A stretch of 64,000 bases of DNA from Erysipelotrichaceae bacterium (GTDB lineage: Bacteria; Bacillota_I; Bacilli_A; Erysipelotrichales; Erysipelotrichaceae), in NCBI GenBank assembly GCA_017428765.1, contig JAFRQF010000011.1:101176-165175 (forward strand), read 5' to 3'. Positions 36,021-46,543 of this stretch are shown one piece after another (within the stretch, counting starts at the first letter, position 1; each line of letters begins with the position of its first letter). The position numbers and the translations under genes are program-made. The notes beneath the pieces were generated by a model, which was not told the DNA's origin, did no database searches, and saw nothing but the letters and a program-made list of their open reading frames with translations.

Positions 36021-37562
36021 TTGAAGAAAACAATAATTACTTTGATCCTTTTGCTTTTTCTGACGGGATGTTCGGCAAAAAAGCAAGCTGACTCTACAGA
36101 TGATAATTACAGGGTTTTCTATGAGATCTTTGTCGGCTCGTTTTCTGACAGTGATGGCGATGGGATCGGAGATCTCAAAGGTATTATCGATCGTCTGGAT
36201 TATCTTAATGATGGAAACATTTATTCCAAGACATCTCTTGGAGTACAAGGTATCTGGCTGACGCCGATCTTCTATTCTCCTTCCTACCATAAGTATGATG
36301 TGATCGACTATTACCGCATCGATCCTTCATTTGGAAGCCAGGATGATCTTCAAAAGCTGATAGATGAATGTCATAAACGAAACGTTTTAGTGATTATGGA
36401 TATGGCATTCAACCATACATCTTCGCAAAATGAATGGTTCAAACAATTCCTCGCCGCGCATCGAAACAACGATCATTCCAACAAATACTATGATTATTAC
36501 ACTTATGAATACAAAAGTGCCAATACATCCGGAAGATCGTTCTGCGATATCGAATGGACTGACCAGAACTATGAATGTAATTTCTCATACGACATGCCGG
36601 AATTGAATTTCGATAATCCGGAAGTCAGACAAGAAATATTAAATATCTCCGAATACTATCTGAATAAAGGCGTTGATGGTTTCCGTTTCGATGCCGCAAA
36701 GTATCTCTATCTGAATGACAGGAATGCGACCATAGATTTCTGGAGATGGTATACGGATGAACTGAAAAAGATCAAAGATGATGTATATCTCGTCGGAGAA
36801 GTCTGGAGCGGAGAATCCGAAATCAATGAATTCATTCGGATTATGAACTGCTTCAATTTCACAACATCACAAAACGAAGGGCTGATTGCTGAAACTGTAA
36901 AAAGCGGCAATATCGATCGATTTACTTCTTATATCGAAAACTATCAGAACACAATCAGAGACATAAACCCTGATTCGATGTCGATATCCTTCATTTCAAA
37001 TCATGACATGGATCGTTCAGCCGGGTATTTGAACGTTCAGAGCGGCCAGGCTCATCTGGCTGCTGATCTGCTGCTGCTTTCGCCCGGATCCCCTTTCATC
37101 TATTATGGTGAAGAGATCGGCATGAAAGGCTCCAGAGGCGGTGCAAATACTGATGCGAATCGACGGCTGAAGATGCTCTGGGGAGATCAAGATCCAATAA
37201 ACGATCCGGAAGGAAGTACTTACGAAGAGAAGAATCAGATCAACGGAACGGTCGCAGAACAGCTTAAAGATGAGAACAGTCTTCTTGCGAATTACAGGAA
37301 CCTGATCTTATTACGAAAGAAATATCCCGCAATCGCAAGAGGAGAATACAAACATCTTTCGTTTGAAAACTCTTCTCTTGGTGGTTTTAGCGTCAAATAC
37401 GAAGATGAATTAATCTACATCGTTCATAACTGTTCGGATCAGCAGGTGCAGATCAATACAGATCAGTTTACAAAAATTTTGGATCAGGTTGGATATCAAT
37501 CTTCTTCATTAAAGAATAACGAGCTCATCATCGGCCCCTATTCTTCTGCAATTCTGAAATAA
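36021..37562 (+). CDS. GH13 alpha-amylase/neopullulanase-like lipoprotein
   Basis: A surface glycoside hydrolase that probably cuts starch or maltodextrins for the adjacent importer. TTG (36021) follows GGAGGT and starts the signal MKKTIITLILLLFLTGC, giving lipobox LTGC and lipidated Cys17. GH13 regions are visible: MDMAFNHTSS (region I), GFRFDAAKYLY (region II, nucleophile Asp), VYLVGEVWSGES (region III, acid Glu) and SFISNHDMDRSAG (region IV, stabilising Asp). It has 513 residues. It lies between malQ and malG. Confidence 0.92.
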   Translation: MKKTIITLILLLFLTGCSAKKQADSTDDNYRVFYEIFVGSFSDSDGDGIGDLKGIIDRLDYLNDGNIYSKTSLGVQGIWLTPIFYSPSYHKYDVIDYYRIDPSFGSQDDLQKLIDECHKRNVLVIMDMAFNHTSSQNEWFKQFLAAHRNNDHSNKYYDYYTYEYKSANTSGRSFCDIEWTDQNYECNFSYDMPELNFDNPEVRQEILNISEYYLNKGVDGFRFDAAKYLYLNDRNATIDFWRWYTDELKKIKDDVYLVGEVWSGESEINEFIRIMNCFNFTTSQNEGLIAETVKSGNIDRFTSYIENYQNTIRDINPDSMSISFISNHDMDRSAGYLNVQSGQAHLAADLLLLSPGSPFIYYGEEIGMKGSRGGANTDANRRLKMLWGDQDPINDPEGSTYEEKNQINGTVAEQLKDENSLLANYRNLILLRKKYPAIARGEYKHLSFENSSLGGFSVKYEDELIYIVHNCSDQQVQINTDQFTKILDQVGYQSSSLKNNELIIGPYSSAILK

Positions 37563-37588
37563 GTCTTTTTAAACCATTGATTGCATTC

Positions 37589-37634
37589 AAAAAGCTATAC
37601 AGTTTATGCATGATTGCTGCTGTATAGCTTTTTT
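37589..37634. terminator. bidirectional terminator between the amylase gene and malG
   Basis: AAAAAGCTATACAG and CTGTATAGCTTTTTT form a 14-bp stem with A/T tracts on both sides, serving both convergent genes. Confidence 0.85.
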
Positions 37635-37673
37635 GATTTATCAGTTGCTGATAAATATTTACTGTAATCTGTT

Positions 37674-38546
37674 TTAACCCTTGACTGCGCCTGACATTCC
37701 TTCTACATAGAAACGCTGCATGTAGATAAATAATATAGCAATCGGAATCGAGATGACGACAGCGCCTGCTGCAAAGCATGTATACCATTGATAGATATAT
37801 TCTTTCTGCAGCATATTCCAAAGGCCGATTGCAACTGTAAATTGATCAGCATTTGCTCTGCATATGACTTTGGCAAATACGAAGTCGACCCACGGCGCGA
37901 TGAAAGAAGTCATAACAGTATAAATAACTATAGGTTTGGAAAGAGGCATGGTAATGCGTGTGAAAACTTGCCATTGCGTAGCACCATCCATCACAGCAGC
38001 TTCATCGATCGATCTCGGGATCGTATCGAAGAAACCTTTTGCGATCTGGAATCCAAGACCTGTACAAGCTGAATAGACAATGATAAGACCGATTCTGATC
38101 ATTGATCCTTCGGTAAGGCCCATTGCTTTCAGAATAAAATACTGAGCGACCATAGCCATAAAACCCGGGAACAAACCAAGAATCATGGCGATATTCATAT
38201 AAGGCTTCCTAAATGCAAAGCGCATTCGGCTCAGCGAATATGATACCGAAAGGACAAAAAACGTACTGAAGATGCAGGTAAATATCGCTATGATCAACGT
38301 ATTCATGAACATCTTAGGGAAATTCAGAACGTTACGGTCCGTAAACAACTTGATATAGTTATTGAATGTATATCCTTGAGGAAGGAATGTGTTAGTGTAG
38401 GCACCCGGTTCTGCCCTGAAACTGGTCAGAATGATCCAGAAGATCGGCAGAAGCCAGATAACAGATAAGATCGCCAGCAATAAATGAACCAGGAAATTGA
38501 TGAGCTTACGTCTTGGACTAAGCTGATTCTTTGCAACTTCATTCAT
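37674..38546 (-). CDS. malG: maltodextrin ABC permease, MalG type
   Basis: An inner-membrane permease subunit. The 290 residues have six predicted helices and the ATPase-coupling EAA-type motif IDEAAVMDGATQWQVFTRITMPLSKP. It is the last gene of malK-malE-malF-malG. The stop codon of malF overlaps its ATG by one base. The substrate is inferred from context: an amylase, a glucanotransferase and a phosphorylase are near. Confidence 0.93.
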   Translation of the reverse strand: MNEVAKNQLSPRRKLINFLVHLLLAILSVIWLLPIFWIILTSFRAEPGAYTNTFLPQGYTFNNYIKLFTDRNVLNFPKMFMNTLIIAIFTCIFSTFFVLSVSYSLSRMRFAFRKPYMNIAMILGLFPGFMAMVAQYFILKAMGLTEGSMIRIGLIIVYSACTGLGFQIAKGFFDTIPRSIDEAAVMDGATQWQVFTRITMPLSKPIVIYTVMTSFIAPWVDFVFAKVICRANADQFTVAIGLWNMLQKEYIYQWYTCFAAGAVVISIPIAILFIYMQRFYVEGMSGAVKG

Positions 38547-39892
38547 TACATGAACGCCTCCTCATTCTTATATGAACCGGAATTGCGATACGTGACCAAT
38601 GTAACTATAGTAAGGATCACGAACGTCATAATACCGATAACTGCTCCAAGGTTGTAGTACTGCTGATCGACGGTCAGCTTATATAACCAGGTAACAAGCA
38701 GATCCGTCTGACCGGCTGTATCGCCGACATAAGTCGGACCGCCGCCGGAAAGCAGATATATGACACCAAAGTTATTTATGTTTCCGACAAAACTGGAAAT
38801 CAGATAAGGTGTCGTTACGAACAGCATATACGGTAAAGTGATCTTGAAGAAGATCTTCACCGGTCCTGCTCCATCCATCTTGGCAGCTTCATAGAGTTCT
38901 GACGGTATATTTTGTAAAATACCGGTAATCTGAAGCATTGTATAAGGAATACCAATCCAAATATTGATCACGATGATCGTAATCCTTGCCCACATTGCGT
39001 TTTGCCAGAAAGGCAGCGGAGAAGTGATCAAGCCCAGATTCTGCAAGAGTACATTGATTGCTCCGGAAGGCTGCAGCATGATATTCATGATCATTAAAGT
39101 AACAAATTGAGGTACGGCTATCGAAAGGATGAAGCAGAAACGCCATAAACCTTTCCATTTCGTATCTTTTCTGTTTATGACCATAGCGAGGATCATACCT
39201 AGGATATAATTCAGGAAAGTAGCAAAGATTGCCCATACGATCGTCCATCCCAGTACATGCCAGAACTGTCGTCCGATGTTTCCATTCATATTTAGGACAC
39301 GTTGGAATTGATGTAGTCCGTCCCAGTCAAAAAGCATCAGATGTTCATCTTCTTTTGAATAAGTCGTGAACGCCATCGAGATCATGTAGACAAGTGGAAC
39401 AATATTAAATACCAGGATACCTAAACATGGCAGCGTCATCAAAGTAATATGAAGATTCTTATCAAACAAAGAAATGATGTCTTCTTTGAATGTAGGAACA
39501 CTTCCTTTTTCTTTCAGCTGAAGCTGTAACTTATAGGAAAATCTGAGCTGAAGGACCCAAAGAACGATGATGGCTGCGATCACAAAGCATGTGACAACTC
39601 CTGCCAGAAGGATCTGCTGAGAGTTATCACCTGCAGTATATTCGTAGATCTGTTTTGCTTCATTCCAAATCTTTTCTTGTGCTCTGTCTCCTAATGAGGG
39701 CATCATCGAAAGAGAATGGATGCCTGTCGACAGCATGTAGAAGATAAATGCAATCTCAAACAAAAAGACAATACATCCCTTTGTGACTTGTTTATGTCCG
39801 ATCATGCCGATGCCCATCAAAACAGCAGAAAGCTTTGTGAACAGATCTCCGTGAAGCAGCGCATTTTTGACATTGATACGATTATTTTCCAT
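38546..39892 (-). CDS. malF: maltodextrin ABC permease, MalF type
   Basis: Partner permease of MalG. From ATG 39892, with GGAGG upstream, it has 448 residues. An extended N-terminal half with hydrophobic segments at about 18-60 and 90-115 precedes the conserved core. The coupling motif is LYEAAKMDGAGPVKIFFKITLPYM. The long N-terminal part is normal for MalF-type proteins. A longer frame to 39961 lacks an SD and runs into the malE-malF hairpin. Confidence 0.92.
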   Translation of the reverse strand: MENNRINVKNALLHGDLFTKLSAVLMGIGMIGHKQVTKGCIVFLFEIAFIFYMLSTGIHSLSMMPSLGDRAQEKIWNEAKQIYEYTAGDNSQQILLAGVVTCFVIAAIIVLWVLQLRFSYKLQLQLKEKGSVPTFKEDIISLFDKNLHITLMTLPCLGILVFNIVPLVYMISMAFTTYSKEDEHLMLFDWDGLHQFQRVLNMNGNIGRQFWHVLGWTIVWAIFATFLNYILGMILAMVINRKDTKWKGLWRFCFILSIAVPQFVTLMIMNIMLQPSGAINVLLQNLGLITSPLPFWQNAMWARITIIVINIWIGIPYTMLQITGILQNIPSELYEAAKMDGAGPVKIFFKITLPYMLFVTTPYLISSFVGNINNFGVIYLLSGGGPTYVGDTAGQTDLLVTWLYKLTVDQQYYNLGAVIGIMTFVILTIVTLVTYRNSGSYKNEEAFM

Positions 39893-39914
39893 AAATAACC
39901 TCCGAAGGAAAGCA

Positions 39915-39951
39915 GAAAACCGCAGCAGATAATAATCCCACTGCGGTTTTC
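39915..39951 (-). terminator. intercistronic hairpin between malE and malF
   Basis: GAAAACCGCAG and CTGCGGTTTTC form an 11-bp stem in the 72-base gap. A short T run follows, so it may be a partial terminator or stabilise the malE mRNA end. Confidence 0.65.
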
Positions 39952-39964
39952 TTAAAAACAATGA

Positions 39965-41206
39965 TTATTGAACTGCAGAAGAATTCATGGAAGCATTCAT
40001 AGCTTCTGTTTTTTCTGCTGCATTTGCATGAGTGACAGAACCGGCAGCCAGTTCTTCGCCCATCGACTGAGCAGGTGTCCAGTAGTTGCCCATGTTAGCC
40101 TGTAACGGCTGAACGATAGAAGCATAAGACATAGTATCCATCTTAGCTTTTGCAAGAGCATTTTCGCCTACGTTGATGTTGACATCTGTAGGAATGACTT
40201 CTCTTTGATCAAAGTGAGCCTGCTGAGCTTCAGTACCACCAAGATATGCTGCTAAAGCAACAGCGATCTCCGGATGTTCAGCATAAAGGGCTGTCATTGG
40301 GTTGACACCGACGGCCTTTGATCCGGCAAACGCCTTCATCTGTTTCAGTTCGCCATTCAAAGTGTAGGATGGAGAAGCAGCAATACCGAGGTTGTCACCA
40401 TAAGCGTCTTTTGCTTTCTGATAATCCCAGTCACCAGAGAAGAACGCACTGATACCAGTACCTGTAGAAACATCACCGTTGACAAAATTAGGATTTGCGA
40501 CCAGATCAACAAGATAATCTGTAACAGCTACAGCTTTATCGCCGGAGAAATCGAATCCAGCAGCAGCATCGCCGCCGTTCGGGCCAAACAGAGTGCATCC
40601 GTTAGCAACATAGAAAGCAGCAATATACCAGGAGTTGCTCAGAGGGAAAGCTACCTTTCCTTTTTCAAGCATTGTATCCAACGACTTGATATCTTCTTCT
40701 GTGAAGACACTCTTGTCATAGAACATGAACCAAGTATTTCCTGAATAAGGCGCACCATAAACTGCTCCGTCATAAGTAACGGTATTTACAGTCGTTTCAG
40801 AGTTGTTCTTCTTGATCGCATCAAGTGTAGAACCGCCTAATTCAGCGATCGCACCGGCTTTTAAGAGATCAGGGATCTGATCGTTTGCAAACATGTAGAC
40901 ATCAGCGGCAGCTGCCGGGTCAGTCGTAACATTTGTTTTTGCATCACCTTCAGAGCATACGCCGTAGTTGAAAGTGATCTCCCATTCAGGATGTGCTGCT
41001 GCAAAGTTTTCACACATCGTCTGCAACCATTTTCCGTTTTCTTCAGACTGGTCTTCCTGCGGACTCCAGACTGTAACGGTAACAGCGACTTTTTCATCTG
41101 CTGCCGGAGCAGGTTCTTCGCTTGGTTTTGAAGATGAGCATGCTGTTAACATACATACCATCATCAGAACCGCGAGACTCAAAGCCAATAATTTTTTGAT
41201 TCTCAT
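39965..41206 (-). CDS. malE: maltodextrin-binding lipoprotein, MalE type
   Basis: The extracellular receptor of the importer. MRIKKLLALSLAVLMMVCMLTAC is a lipoprotein signal with lipobox LTAC (split for length: MRIKKLLALS and MLTAC). The mature 390 residues have the extracellular solute-binding family 1 layout, including GKAVAVTDYLVDLV and MTALYAEHPEIAVALAAYLGG. The SD AAGGAGG is strong. It lies between malK and malF, separated from malF by a hairpin that could raise malE levels relative to the permeases. Confidence 0.92.
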   Translation of the reverse strand: MRIKKLLALSLAVLMMVCMLTACSSSKPSEEPAPAADEKVAVTVTVWSPQEDQSEENGKWLQTMCENFAAAHPEWEITFNYGVCSEGDAKTNVTTDPAAAADVYMFANDQIPDLLKAGAIAELGGSTLDAIKKNNSETTVNTVTYDGAVYGAPYSGNTWFMFYDKSVFTEEDIKSLDTMLEKGKVAFPLSNSWYIAAFYVANGCTLFGPNGGDAAAGFDFSGDKAVAVTDYLVDLVANPNFVNGDVSTGTGISAFFSGDWDYQKAKDAYGDNLGIAASPSYTLNGELKQMKAFAGSKAVGVNPMTALYAEHPEIAVALAAYLGGTEAQQAHFDQREVIPTDVNINVGENALAKAKMDTMSYASIVQPLQANMGNYWTPAQSMGEELAAGSVTHANAAEKTEAMNASMNSSAVQ

Positions 41207-41265
41207 TTCAATTTAATCCTCCTTGATAATATATGTTCACCGGATTTTTCCGGTAAGCACCTTAT

Positions 41266-42462
41266 TTAAAGATATTCCAGATTTTTTCCGCTTTGTTTAT
41301 CAAACATATGAACAACGTTTGGCGCAAAAGTAAACGGAACTACAGATCCGACTTTCGGGTAGTTATCTCCCAGTTCAAGCGTCGGAACGATGACGATGCT
41401 GTCTTTTCCGCCGGCGTTGAGATGCAGATGGATCGAGCTTCCCATCATTTCCGAAACATCTACAACACCTTGAATCATTGCACCTTCTGTGTTCTTTAAA
41501 GAAATGTGTTCGGGTCTTGCTCCAATTGTGATATCCATTTCCGCAGTATTACGCTCTTTCAGACGAGCTTGCTTATCTTCAGAAGGAACGATTCTGGCGC
41601 CTTGGACTTCGATCACATACTGATCATTCTCTTTCAGCAATCTGCCATCATAGAAGTTCATCTGAGGCATGCCGATGAATCCTGCTACGAAAGTGTTGAC
41701 CGGTTTGTTGAAAACTTCCTGCGGTGTACCGATCTGCTGGATCTCACCATCTTTCATAATGACGATACGATCACCTAAAGTCATAGCTTCTGTCTGGTCG
41801 TGAGTGACGTATATGAATGTCGAATTGATCTTTTGTCTAAGCTTGATGATCTCAGCACGCATCTGATTACGCAATTTAGCATCCAGATTGGATAATGGCT
41901 CATCCATCAGAAGGATACGCGGTTCACGCACAATCGCTCTGCCAATGGCGACACGCTGTCTCTGACCTCCAGATAAAGCTTTTGGCCTTCGGTTAAGGTA
42001 TTCGGTGATACCTAAGATCTCAGCAGCTTCATTGACCTGTTTATCCATTTGTTCTTTTGGGACTTTTCGAAGCGTCAGAGGAAATTCGAGGTTCTGTCGG
42101 ACGGTCATGTGCGGGTATAACGCATAATTCTGGAAGACCATTGCAATGTCTCTGTCTTTTGGTTCTACATCATTCATTCGAACGCCATCGATATAGAGAT
42201 CACCTCTAGTGATATCTTCAAGACCAGCGATCATTCGAAGCGTTGTTGATTTACCACATCCCGAAGGTCCGACAAAAACGATGAACTCTTTGTCTGCGAC
42301 TTCTAGATTGAAATCATCAACAGCAACAACACCTTCGTCGGTGATCTTCAGATTATTCCTCTTTTTTGGGGCTTCGCCCTCTTTTTCTCTTTTCTTTCTT
42401 CTCTCCTGAACAGCGGCGTTCGGATAGATTTTTTGAATATGCTGCAGACTGATCGTAGACAT
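41266..42462 (-). CDS. malK: sugar ABC importer ATPase, MalK/MsmX type
   Basis: The ATP-binding subunit energising MalEFG and possibly other sugar importers. The 398 residues have Walker A GPSGCGKST (about 69-77), the signature LSGGQRQRVAIGRA, Walker B ILLMDEPLSNLDAKL and the C-terminal OB-like regulatory domain. Unusually, a highly charged, basic insertion of about 25 residues (EERRKKREKEGEAPKKRNN region, 18-40) splits the N-terminal strand. It is the first gene in the operon with its own strong promoter. Confidence 0.93.
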   Translation of the reverse strand: MSTISLQHIQKIYPNAAVQERRKKREKEGEAPKKRNNLKITDEGVVAVDDFNLEVADKEFIVFVGPSGCGKSTTLRMIAGLEDITRGDLYIDGVRMNDVEPKDRDIAMVFQNYALYPHMTVRQNLEFPLTLRKVPKEQMDKQVNEAAEILGITEYLNRRPKALSGGQRQRVAIGRAIVREPRILLMDEPLSNLDAKLRNQMRAEIIKLRQKINSTFIYVTHDQTEAMTLGDRIVIMKDGEIQQIGTPQEVFNKPVNTFVAGFIGMPQMNFYDGRLLKENDQYVIEVQGARIVPSEDKQARLKERNTAEMDITIGARPEHISLKNTEGAMIQGVVDVSEMMGSSIHLHLNAGGKDSIVIVPTLELGDNYPKVGSVVPFTFAPNVVHMFDKQSGKNLEYL

Positions 42463-42565
42463 AATCTCCTCCTCCTTCTTATGATTGGTGAATCATTAAA
42501 AAGCTGTTTTTCGCTTATGAAAAAAGTCTGATCGGTTTGATAAGATTAGCTATAAGCGGTAAGCC

Positions 42566-42583
42566 GAAGAAAACTTTTTCTAC
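42566..42583. promoter_or_regulatory. palindrome downstream of the malK promoter
   Basis: GTAGAAAAAGTTTTCTTC (minus strand) is an imperfect inverted repeat at about +1 to +20 of the predicted transcript. A repressor site is possible, but it has no LacI-type central CG and no match to a catabolite-response element. Confidence 0.3.
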
Positions 42584-42588
42584 TATTT

Positions 42589-42618
42589 ATTATAAGGCAC
42601 TTGTAAAAAGAATGTAAA
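42589..42618 (-). promoter_or_regulatory. promoter of malKEFG
   Basis: TTTACA (42618-42613), 18 bases, TATAAT (42594-42589). A leader of about 120 bases ends with AAGGAGGAGG before the ATG. Confidence 0.75.
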
Positions 42619-42655
42619 TAATTACAAGAAAAATATGTGAAAAATTGTGATGGTG

Positions 42656-43738
42656 TCAGATCATGAAATCCAGCAGAACGTGATTCAATATCTCAAGTTC
42701 TTTGCAGATCAGTCTGCCGTTTTCGATCTTCATTGCAGGATTGGCTGCCCCTTTTGCGTATCTGACAAGAAGGTCAGTATCATAGGTTTTATTGAACTGT
42801 TCTATATCAAGCCCGTAGATCGTCCTCAATGACATCATGATATGTTCGAATTCAAGATCTTCCTTCGTTAAGTAAAGATCTTCATCCTTGCTGGAAGTAT
42901 CATTAAAATATCTTTCGAAACTTCTGGTTTTCGTATAGCGATGTTCCCCTATCTTGGAAGAAGCACCAAGTGAGATGCCTAAAAAATCTTCGTAGTTCCA
43001 ATAGGAAAGATTGTGCTTTGATTCATAGCCCTTTTTTGCGTAATTGGAGATCTCATAATGGATATAACCCTGTTGAGTGAGCCTTTCTTCGATACGCTCA
43101 TACATATCGGCTTCCGTATCCTCATCAAGATTTTCTATTCCTTTTTTGCCGAATACCGAATTTTCTTCAATGGTCAGAGAATACAAAGAAATATGTACCA
43201 AGTCCAGAGCCAGGATATCTTCGATCGTCTTATCCAGCATCTTCATATCCTGACCGGGCAGCGAATACATCAGATCGCCGCTTATGTTATCAAAACCATA
43301 TCTTCGTAACATTTCGATCTTTTCTTTTGCATCATTGAACGTGTGTTTGCGGTTGAGATACTTCAGCATTTCGTCATCCGAAGACTGTATGCCCATCGAG
43401 ATGCGGTTGATATGGTGTTTCCTGAATATCTCTGCCTTTTCCTCATCCAGAGATTCCGGATTGACTTCGATCGTATATTCAACTGCTTCTGATGTATACG
43501 GATCGAGATAACTTAAAAGAGTGTCCAGCTGAACACTCGATAAAGCGGTGGGCGTGCCACCGCCGATATAGATCGTTTCGTATTGATCATGACATTCTTC
43601 TTCGATCTCTTTTTTTACAGTTTCCAGCCATCTTTGCGCGATCGTATCAGCATATACACGATGACAGAAATCACAGTAATGGCAGATGCTTGTACAAAAC
43701 GGGACATGAAGATAGAGATGCTTAATTCTTGTCGTCAT
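42656..43738 (-). CDS. hemW: HemW-like radical SAM protein
   Basis: HemW is a heme chaperone related to oxygen-independent coproporphyrinogen oxidase (HemN). From ATG 43738 it has 360 residues. [17 protein letters not shown] gives Cys-x3-Cys-x2-Cys, and [11 protein letters not shown] and the [13 protein letters not shown] region follow. The start overlaps the lepA 3' end by 17 bases. A longer frame upstream is not supported. The lepA-hemW order is conserved in Bacillota. Annotation as HemN is common but less likely. Confidence 0.9.
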   Translation of the reverse strand: MTTRIKHLYLHVPFCTSICHYCDFCHRVYADTIAQRWLETVKKEIEEECHDQYETIYIGGGTPTALSSVQLDTLLSYLDPYTSEAVEYTIEVNPESLDEEKAEIFRKHHINRISMGIQSSDDEMLKYLNRKHTFNDAKEKIEMLRRYGFDNISGDLMYSLPGQDMKMLDKTIEDILALDLVHISLYSLTIEENSVFGKKGIENLDEDTEADMYERIEERLTQQGYIHYEISNYAKKGYESKHNLSYWNYEDFLGISLGASSKIGEHRYTKTRSFERYFNDTSSKDEDLYLTKEDLEFEHIMMSLRTIYGLDIEQFNKTYDTDLLVRYAKGAANPAMKIENGRLICKELEILNHVLLDFMI

Positions 43739-45539
43739 CCAAAGCCAGTACAGCCATGAAAGCCTCCTGCGGTATTTCCACACTTCCGACTGCTTTCATG
43801 CGCTTCTTGCCCTCTTTCTGTTTCTCTAATAGCTTTTTCTTACGTGAGATATCGCCGCCGTAACATTTTGCCAGGACATCCTTACGCAAAGACTTGATAT
43901 TGGTCCTTGCCAGGACCTTGTTTCCTATGGCAGCCTGGATCGGGATCTCGAATTGCTGCTTCGGCAGGATCTCTTTGAGCTTGACGGTGATGGCCTGTCC
44001 TCTTTTATAGGCGAAGTCTTTATGTACAATGATGCTCAGCGCATCGATGACTTCTCCGTTGATCAGGATATCCATCTTGACCAGGCTCGATTTGCGATAG
44101 CCGATCAGTTCGTAGTCCAAGGAAGCATAGCCTCTGGAAACGGACTTGAGCTTGTCGAAATATTCAAAGATGATCTCGGAAAGCGGCATCTCGTAGATGA
44201 GCTGGTTCCTGTTTTCATCCAGATAGATCATTTCCTTATAGACACCGCGCTTGTCCTGCGACAGCTGCATGATCGGACCGATGTATTCGTTCGGCACCAT
44301 GATTGTCGCTCTGACATACGGTTCTTCGATGAATTCTATGAGATTGGATTCCGGCATCAGAGACGGGTTGTCGATATATCTGATCGAACCGTCGGTCAGT
44401 GTGACTTTATAGATGACGGAAGGCGCCGTAGCGATCAGATTGAGATTATACTCTCTTTCCAGTCTTTCCTGAACGACTTCCATATGTAAGAGTCCCAGGA
44501 AGCCGAGACGGAAACCAAAGCCCAGTGCTTTTGAGGATTCCGCTTCAAATGTCAGAGACGAATCGTTGAGCTGCAGTTTTTCCAAAGCATCTCTCAAGTC
44601 ATTGTATTTGTTGTTGTCGGTCGGATACATACCGCAATAGACCATCGGATTCATCTTACGGTAACCCGGAAGCGCTTCTTCACACGGTCTGTCAGATAAA
44701 GTGATCGTATCGCCGATATGGATGTCCTGTATCGATTTGATCGAAGCACAAAGGTAGCCGACTTCGCCTGCCGACAGGCTGTTTCGCTTGACTTCGCCAG
44801 GTGTCTTGACGCCGACTTCCGTGACCTCGTATTCGGTGTTCGTCTGCATGAAGCGGATATGATCGCCGACTTTTACCTGTCCTTCCTTCAGACAGATGAA
44901 AACGACGACGCCGCGATAAGAATCGTAATAGGAATCAAACACCAGAGCCTTCAAAGGTGCGTTCTCATCGCCTTTGGGAGCCGGAAGATACTTTACGATG
45001 CCTTCCAGTACATCTTCAACGTTGAGGCCTGTCTTCGCCGAGATGCAAGGCGCATAGGAACAATCGAGTCCTATGACATCTTCGATCTCTTTTTTTGTCC
45101 GTTCGATGTCTGCACTTGGCAGGTCGATCTTATTGATGACCGGCAGGATCTCCAGATCATTGTCCAAAGCCAGATAGGTGTTGGCCAGAGTCTGCGCTTC
45201 TATGCCTTGCGAGGCATCGACGACTAAGATCGCCCCATCACATGCTGCAAGAGAACGGGAAACCTCATAGGTAAAGTCGACATGACCCGGTGTATCGATG
45301 AGATGGAAGATATACTCCTGACCATCCTTTGCCTTATAGGAAAGCTGTACGACATTGAGCTTGATCGTGATGCCTCTTTCTCTTTCCAGATCGAGAGAAT
45401 CCAGGATCTGATCCTGCATCTCTCTTTTGGATACGGTATCGGTCAATTCCAAAATGCGGTCGGCTAACGTCGACTTTCCATGGTCGATATGGGCTATGAT
45501 CGAAAAATTACGTATATGATTCTTATCCAAGTTTTTCAC
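43722..45539 (-). CDS. lepA: elongation factor 4 (LepA)
   Basis: A ribosome-dependent GTPase acting on stalled or mistranslocated ribosomes. The 605 residues have the P-loop [27 protein letters not shown] and the LepA-specific C-terminal domain with the [15 protein letters not shown] segment. It overlaps fmt by 17 bases upstream and hemW by 17 downstream, so translation of all three is coupled. Confidence 0.97.
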   Translation of the reverse strand: MKNLDKNHIRNFSIIAHIDHGKSTLADRILELTDTVSKREMQDQILDSLDLERERGITIKLNVVQLSYKAKDGQEYIFHLIDTPGHVDFTYEVSRSLAACDGAILVVDASQGIEAQTLANTYLALDNDLEILPVINKIDLPSADIERTKKEIEDVIGLDCSYAPCISAKTGLNVEDVLEGIVKYLPAPKGDENAPLKALVFDSYYDSYRGVVVFICLKEGQVKVGDHIRFMQTNTEYEVTEVGVKTPGEVKRNSLSAGEVGYLCASIKSIQDIHIGDTITLSDRPCEEALPGYRKMNPMVYCGMYPTDNNKYNDLRDALEKLQLNDSSLTFEAESSKALGFGFRLGFLGLLHMEVVQERLEREYNLNLIATAPSVIYKVTLTDGSIRYIDNPSLMPESNLIEFIEEPYVRATIMVPNEYIGPIMQLSQDKRGVYKEMIYLDENRNQLIYEMPLSEIIFEYFDKLKSVSRGYASLDYELIGYRKSSLVKMDILINGEVIDALSIIVHKDFAYKRGQAITVKLKEILPKQQFEIPIQAAIGNKVLARTNIKSLRKDVLAKCYGGDISRKKKLLEKQKEGKKRMKAVGSVEIPQEAFMAVLALDDDKN

Positions 45540-46461
45540 CCTTCATATTTCTGCCGGCACCGTTATAGAATGCCTTTGCATCCATCGAGTTCTTTCCTTC
45601 CGGATGGATCTGATAGACTTTGATGAAACCGTCGTAGCAGTCGATGCGAAGATAGTCTTCTTCCAGTCCTTCAAAGACGCAGGGAACCGTCCCTTCCTTT
45701 TCCGCAAAGGAGACTTTCTCCATTTTATATTTCTTGTCTTTGTGAATAAAATAAGCACCCGGATTGTCGAGCAGGCCTCGGATATGGTCATAGACTGTCC
45801 TTACCGGTCTGTCAAATGTGATATGTTCGATCTCTTTTTCCAGGTTCCAGGCATAAGTCGACTCTTCCTCGTTCTGTTTTACAGGCTGTACATCACCCGC
45901 AAAGAGTTTCGGAAGAAATTCCAGAAGCATATCCAGCGCCAATCTTGCAAGCTTATCAAACATCGTGGCATTGGTATCTTCATCTAAGATCGGAATGGCT
46001 TTCTGATACAGGATCTCGCCCTGATCCATCTTCTTTGCCATATATTGAATGGTGATCCCGGTTTCCTTTTCGCCATTGATGATGGCACGCTGTATCGGAG
46101 CGCCGCCTCTGTATTTGGGAAGCAGAGAGCCATGGGCGTTGATGCATTTGTAAGCGGGATAATCCAGTATGGCGGAAGGAATGAACTGTCCGTAGGCAGC
46201 TGTGATGATCAGATCCGGTTCGTAGGATAAGACTTCCTCGTATTCGTCTTTGATCTTAACCGGTGTCAGGACGGGAATGCCCAGTTCGATCGCCTTTTCT
46301 TTGACCTCAGAAGGCTTTAAGAGTTTCTTGCGGCCGAATTGTTTGTCCGGCTGCGTGACGACAGCAACGATATGATAGCCGGCCTTGCAAAGGCCGTCCA
46401 ATATATGGGAAGCGAACTGCGGCGTTCCCATGAAAACGATCTTCTTCTCATTAAATTCCAT
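45523..46461 (-). CDS. fmt: methionyl-tRNA formyltransferase
   Basis: It formylates initiator Met-tRNA. The 312 residues are standard. [16 protein letters not shown] begins the protein. The formyl-transfer motif is [18 protein letters not shown], with a catalytic Asp in [15 protein letters not shown]-terminal OB-fold follows. It leads fmt-lepA-hemW, away from priA, its neighbour in many Bacillota. TATAAT ends eight bases before the ATG and only AGGG lies close to it, so the leader is very short. Confidence 0.96.
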   Translation of the reverse strand: MEFNEKKIVFMGTPQFASHILDGLCKAGYHIVAVVTQPDKQFGRKKLLKPSEVKEKAIELGIPVLTPVKIKDEYEEVLSYEPDLIITAAYGQFIPSAILDYPAYKCINAHGSLLPKYRGGAPIQRAIINGEKETGITIQYMAKKMDQGEILYQKAIPILDEDTNATMFDKLARLALDMLLEFLPKLFAGDVQPVKQNEEESTYAWNLEKEIEHITFDRPVRTVYDHIRGLLDNPGAYFIHKDKKYKMEKVSFAEKEGTVPCVFEGLEEDYLRIDCYDGFIKVYQIHPEGKNSMDAKAFYNGAGRNMKGEKLG

Positions 46462-46469
46462 ACCCTAAT

Positions 46470-46475
46470 ATTATA
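46470..46475 (-). promoter_or_regulatory. -10 element of fmt-lepA-hemW
   Basis: TATAAT followed by ATTAGGGT and ATG. The predicted transcript start falls within about two bases of the start codon. Confidence 0.55.
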
Positions 46476-46484
46476 CAGTATTTA

Positions 46485-46513
46485 TTGCATTTTCCAGGCG
46501 ATTTGAATATAAT
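46485..46513 (+). promoter_or_regulatory. promoter of rpsT
   Basis: TTGCAT (46485-46490), 17 bases, TATAAT (46508-46513), SD AAGGAGGA before ATG 46544. Confidence 0.75.
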
Positions 46514-46543
46514 AATAAAGCGTAATTAGGATAAGGAGGATCT

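Noticed and set aside
41228..41252. Hairpin TACCGG-AAAAAT-CCGGTG between malK and malE as terminator
   Set aside because: The stem is short with a G-T pair and no T tract follows. malK and malE remain in one likely transcript.
42480..42660. Catabolite-response element upstream of malK
   Set aside because: No site with the TGNNANCGNTNNCA pattern was found; the palindrome there lacks the central CG.
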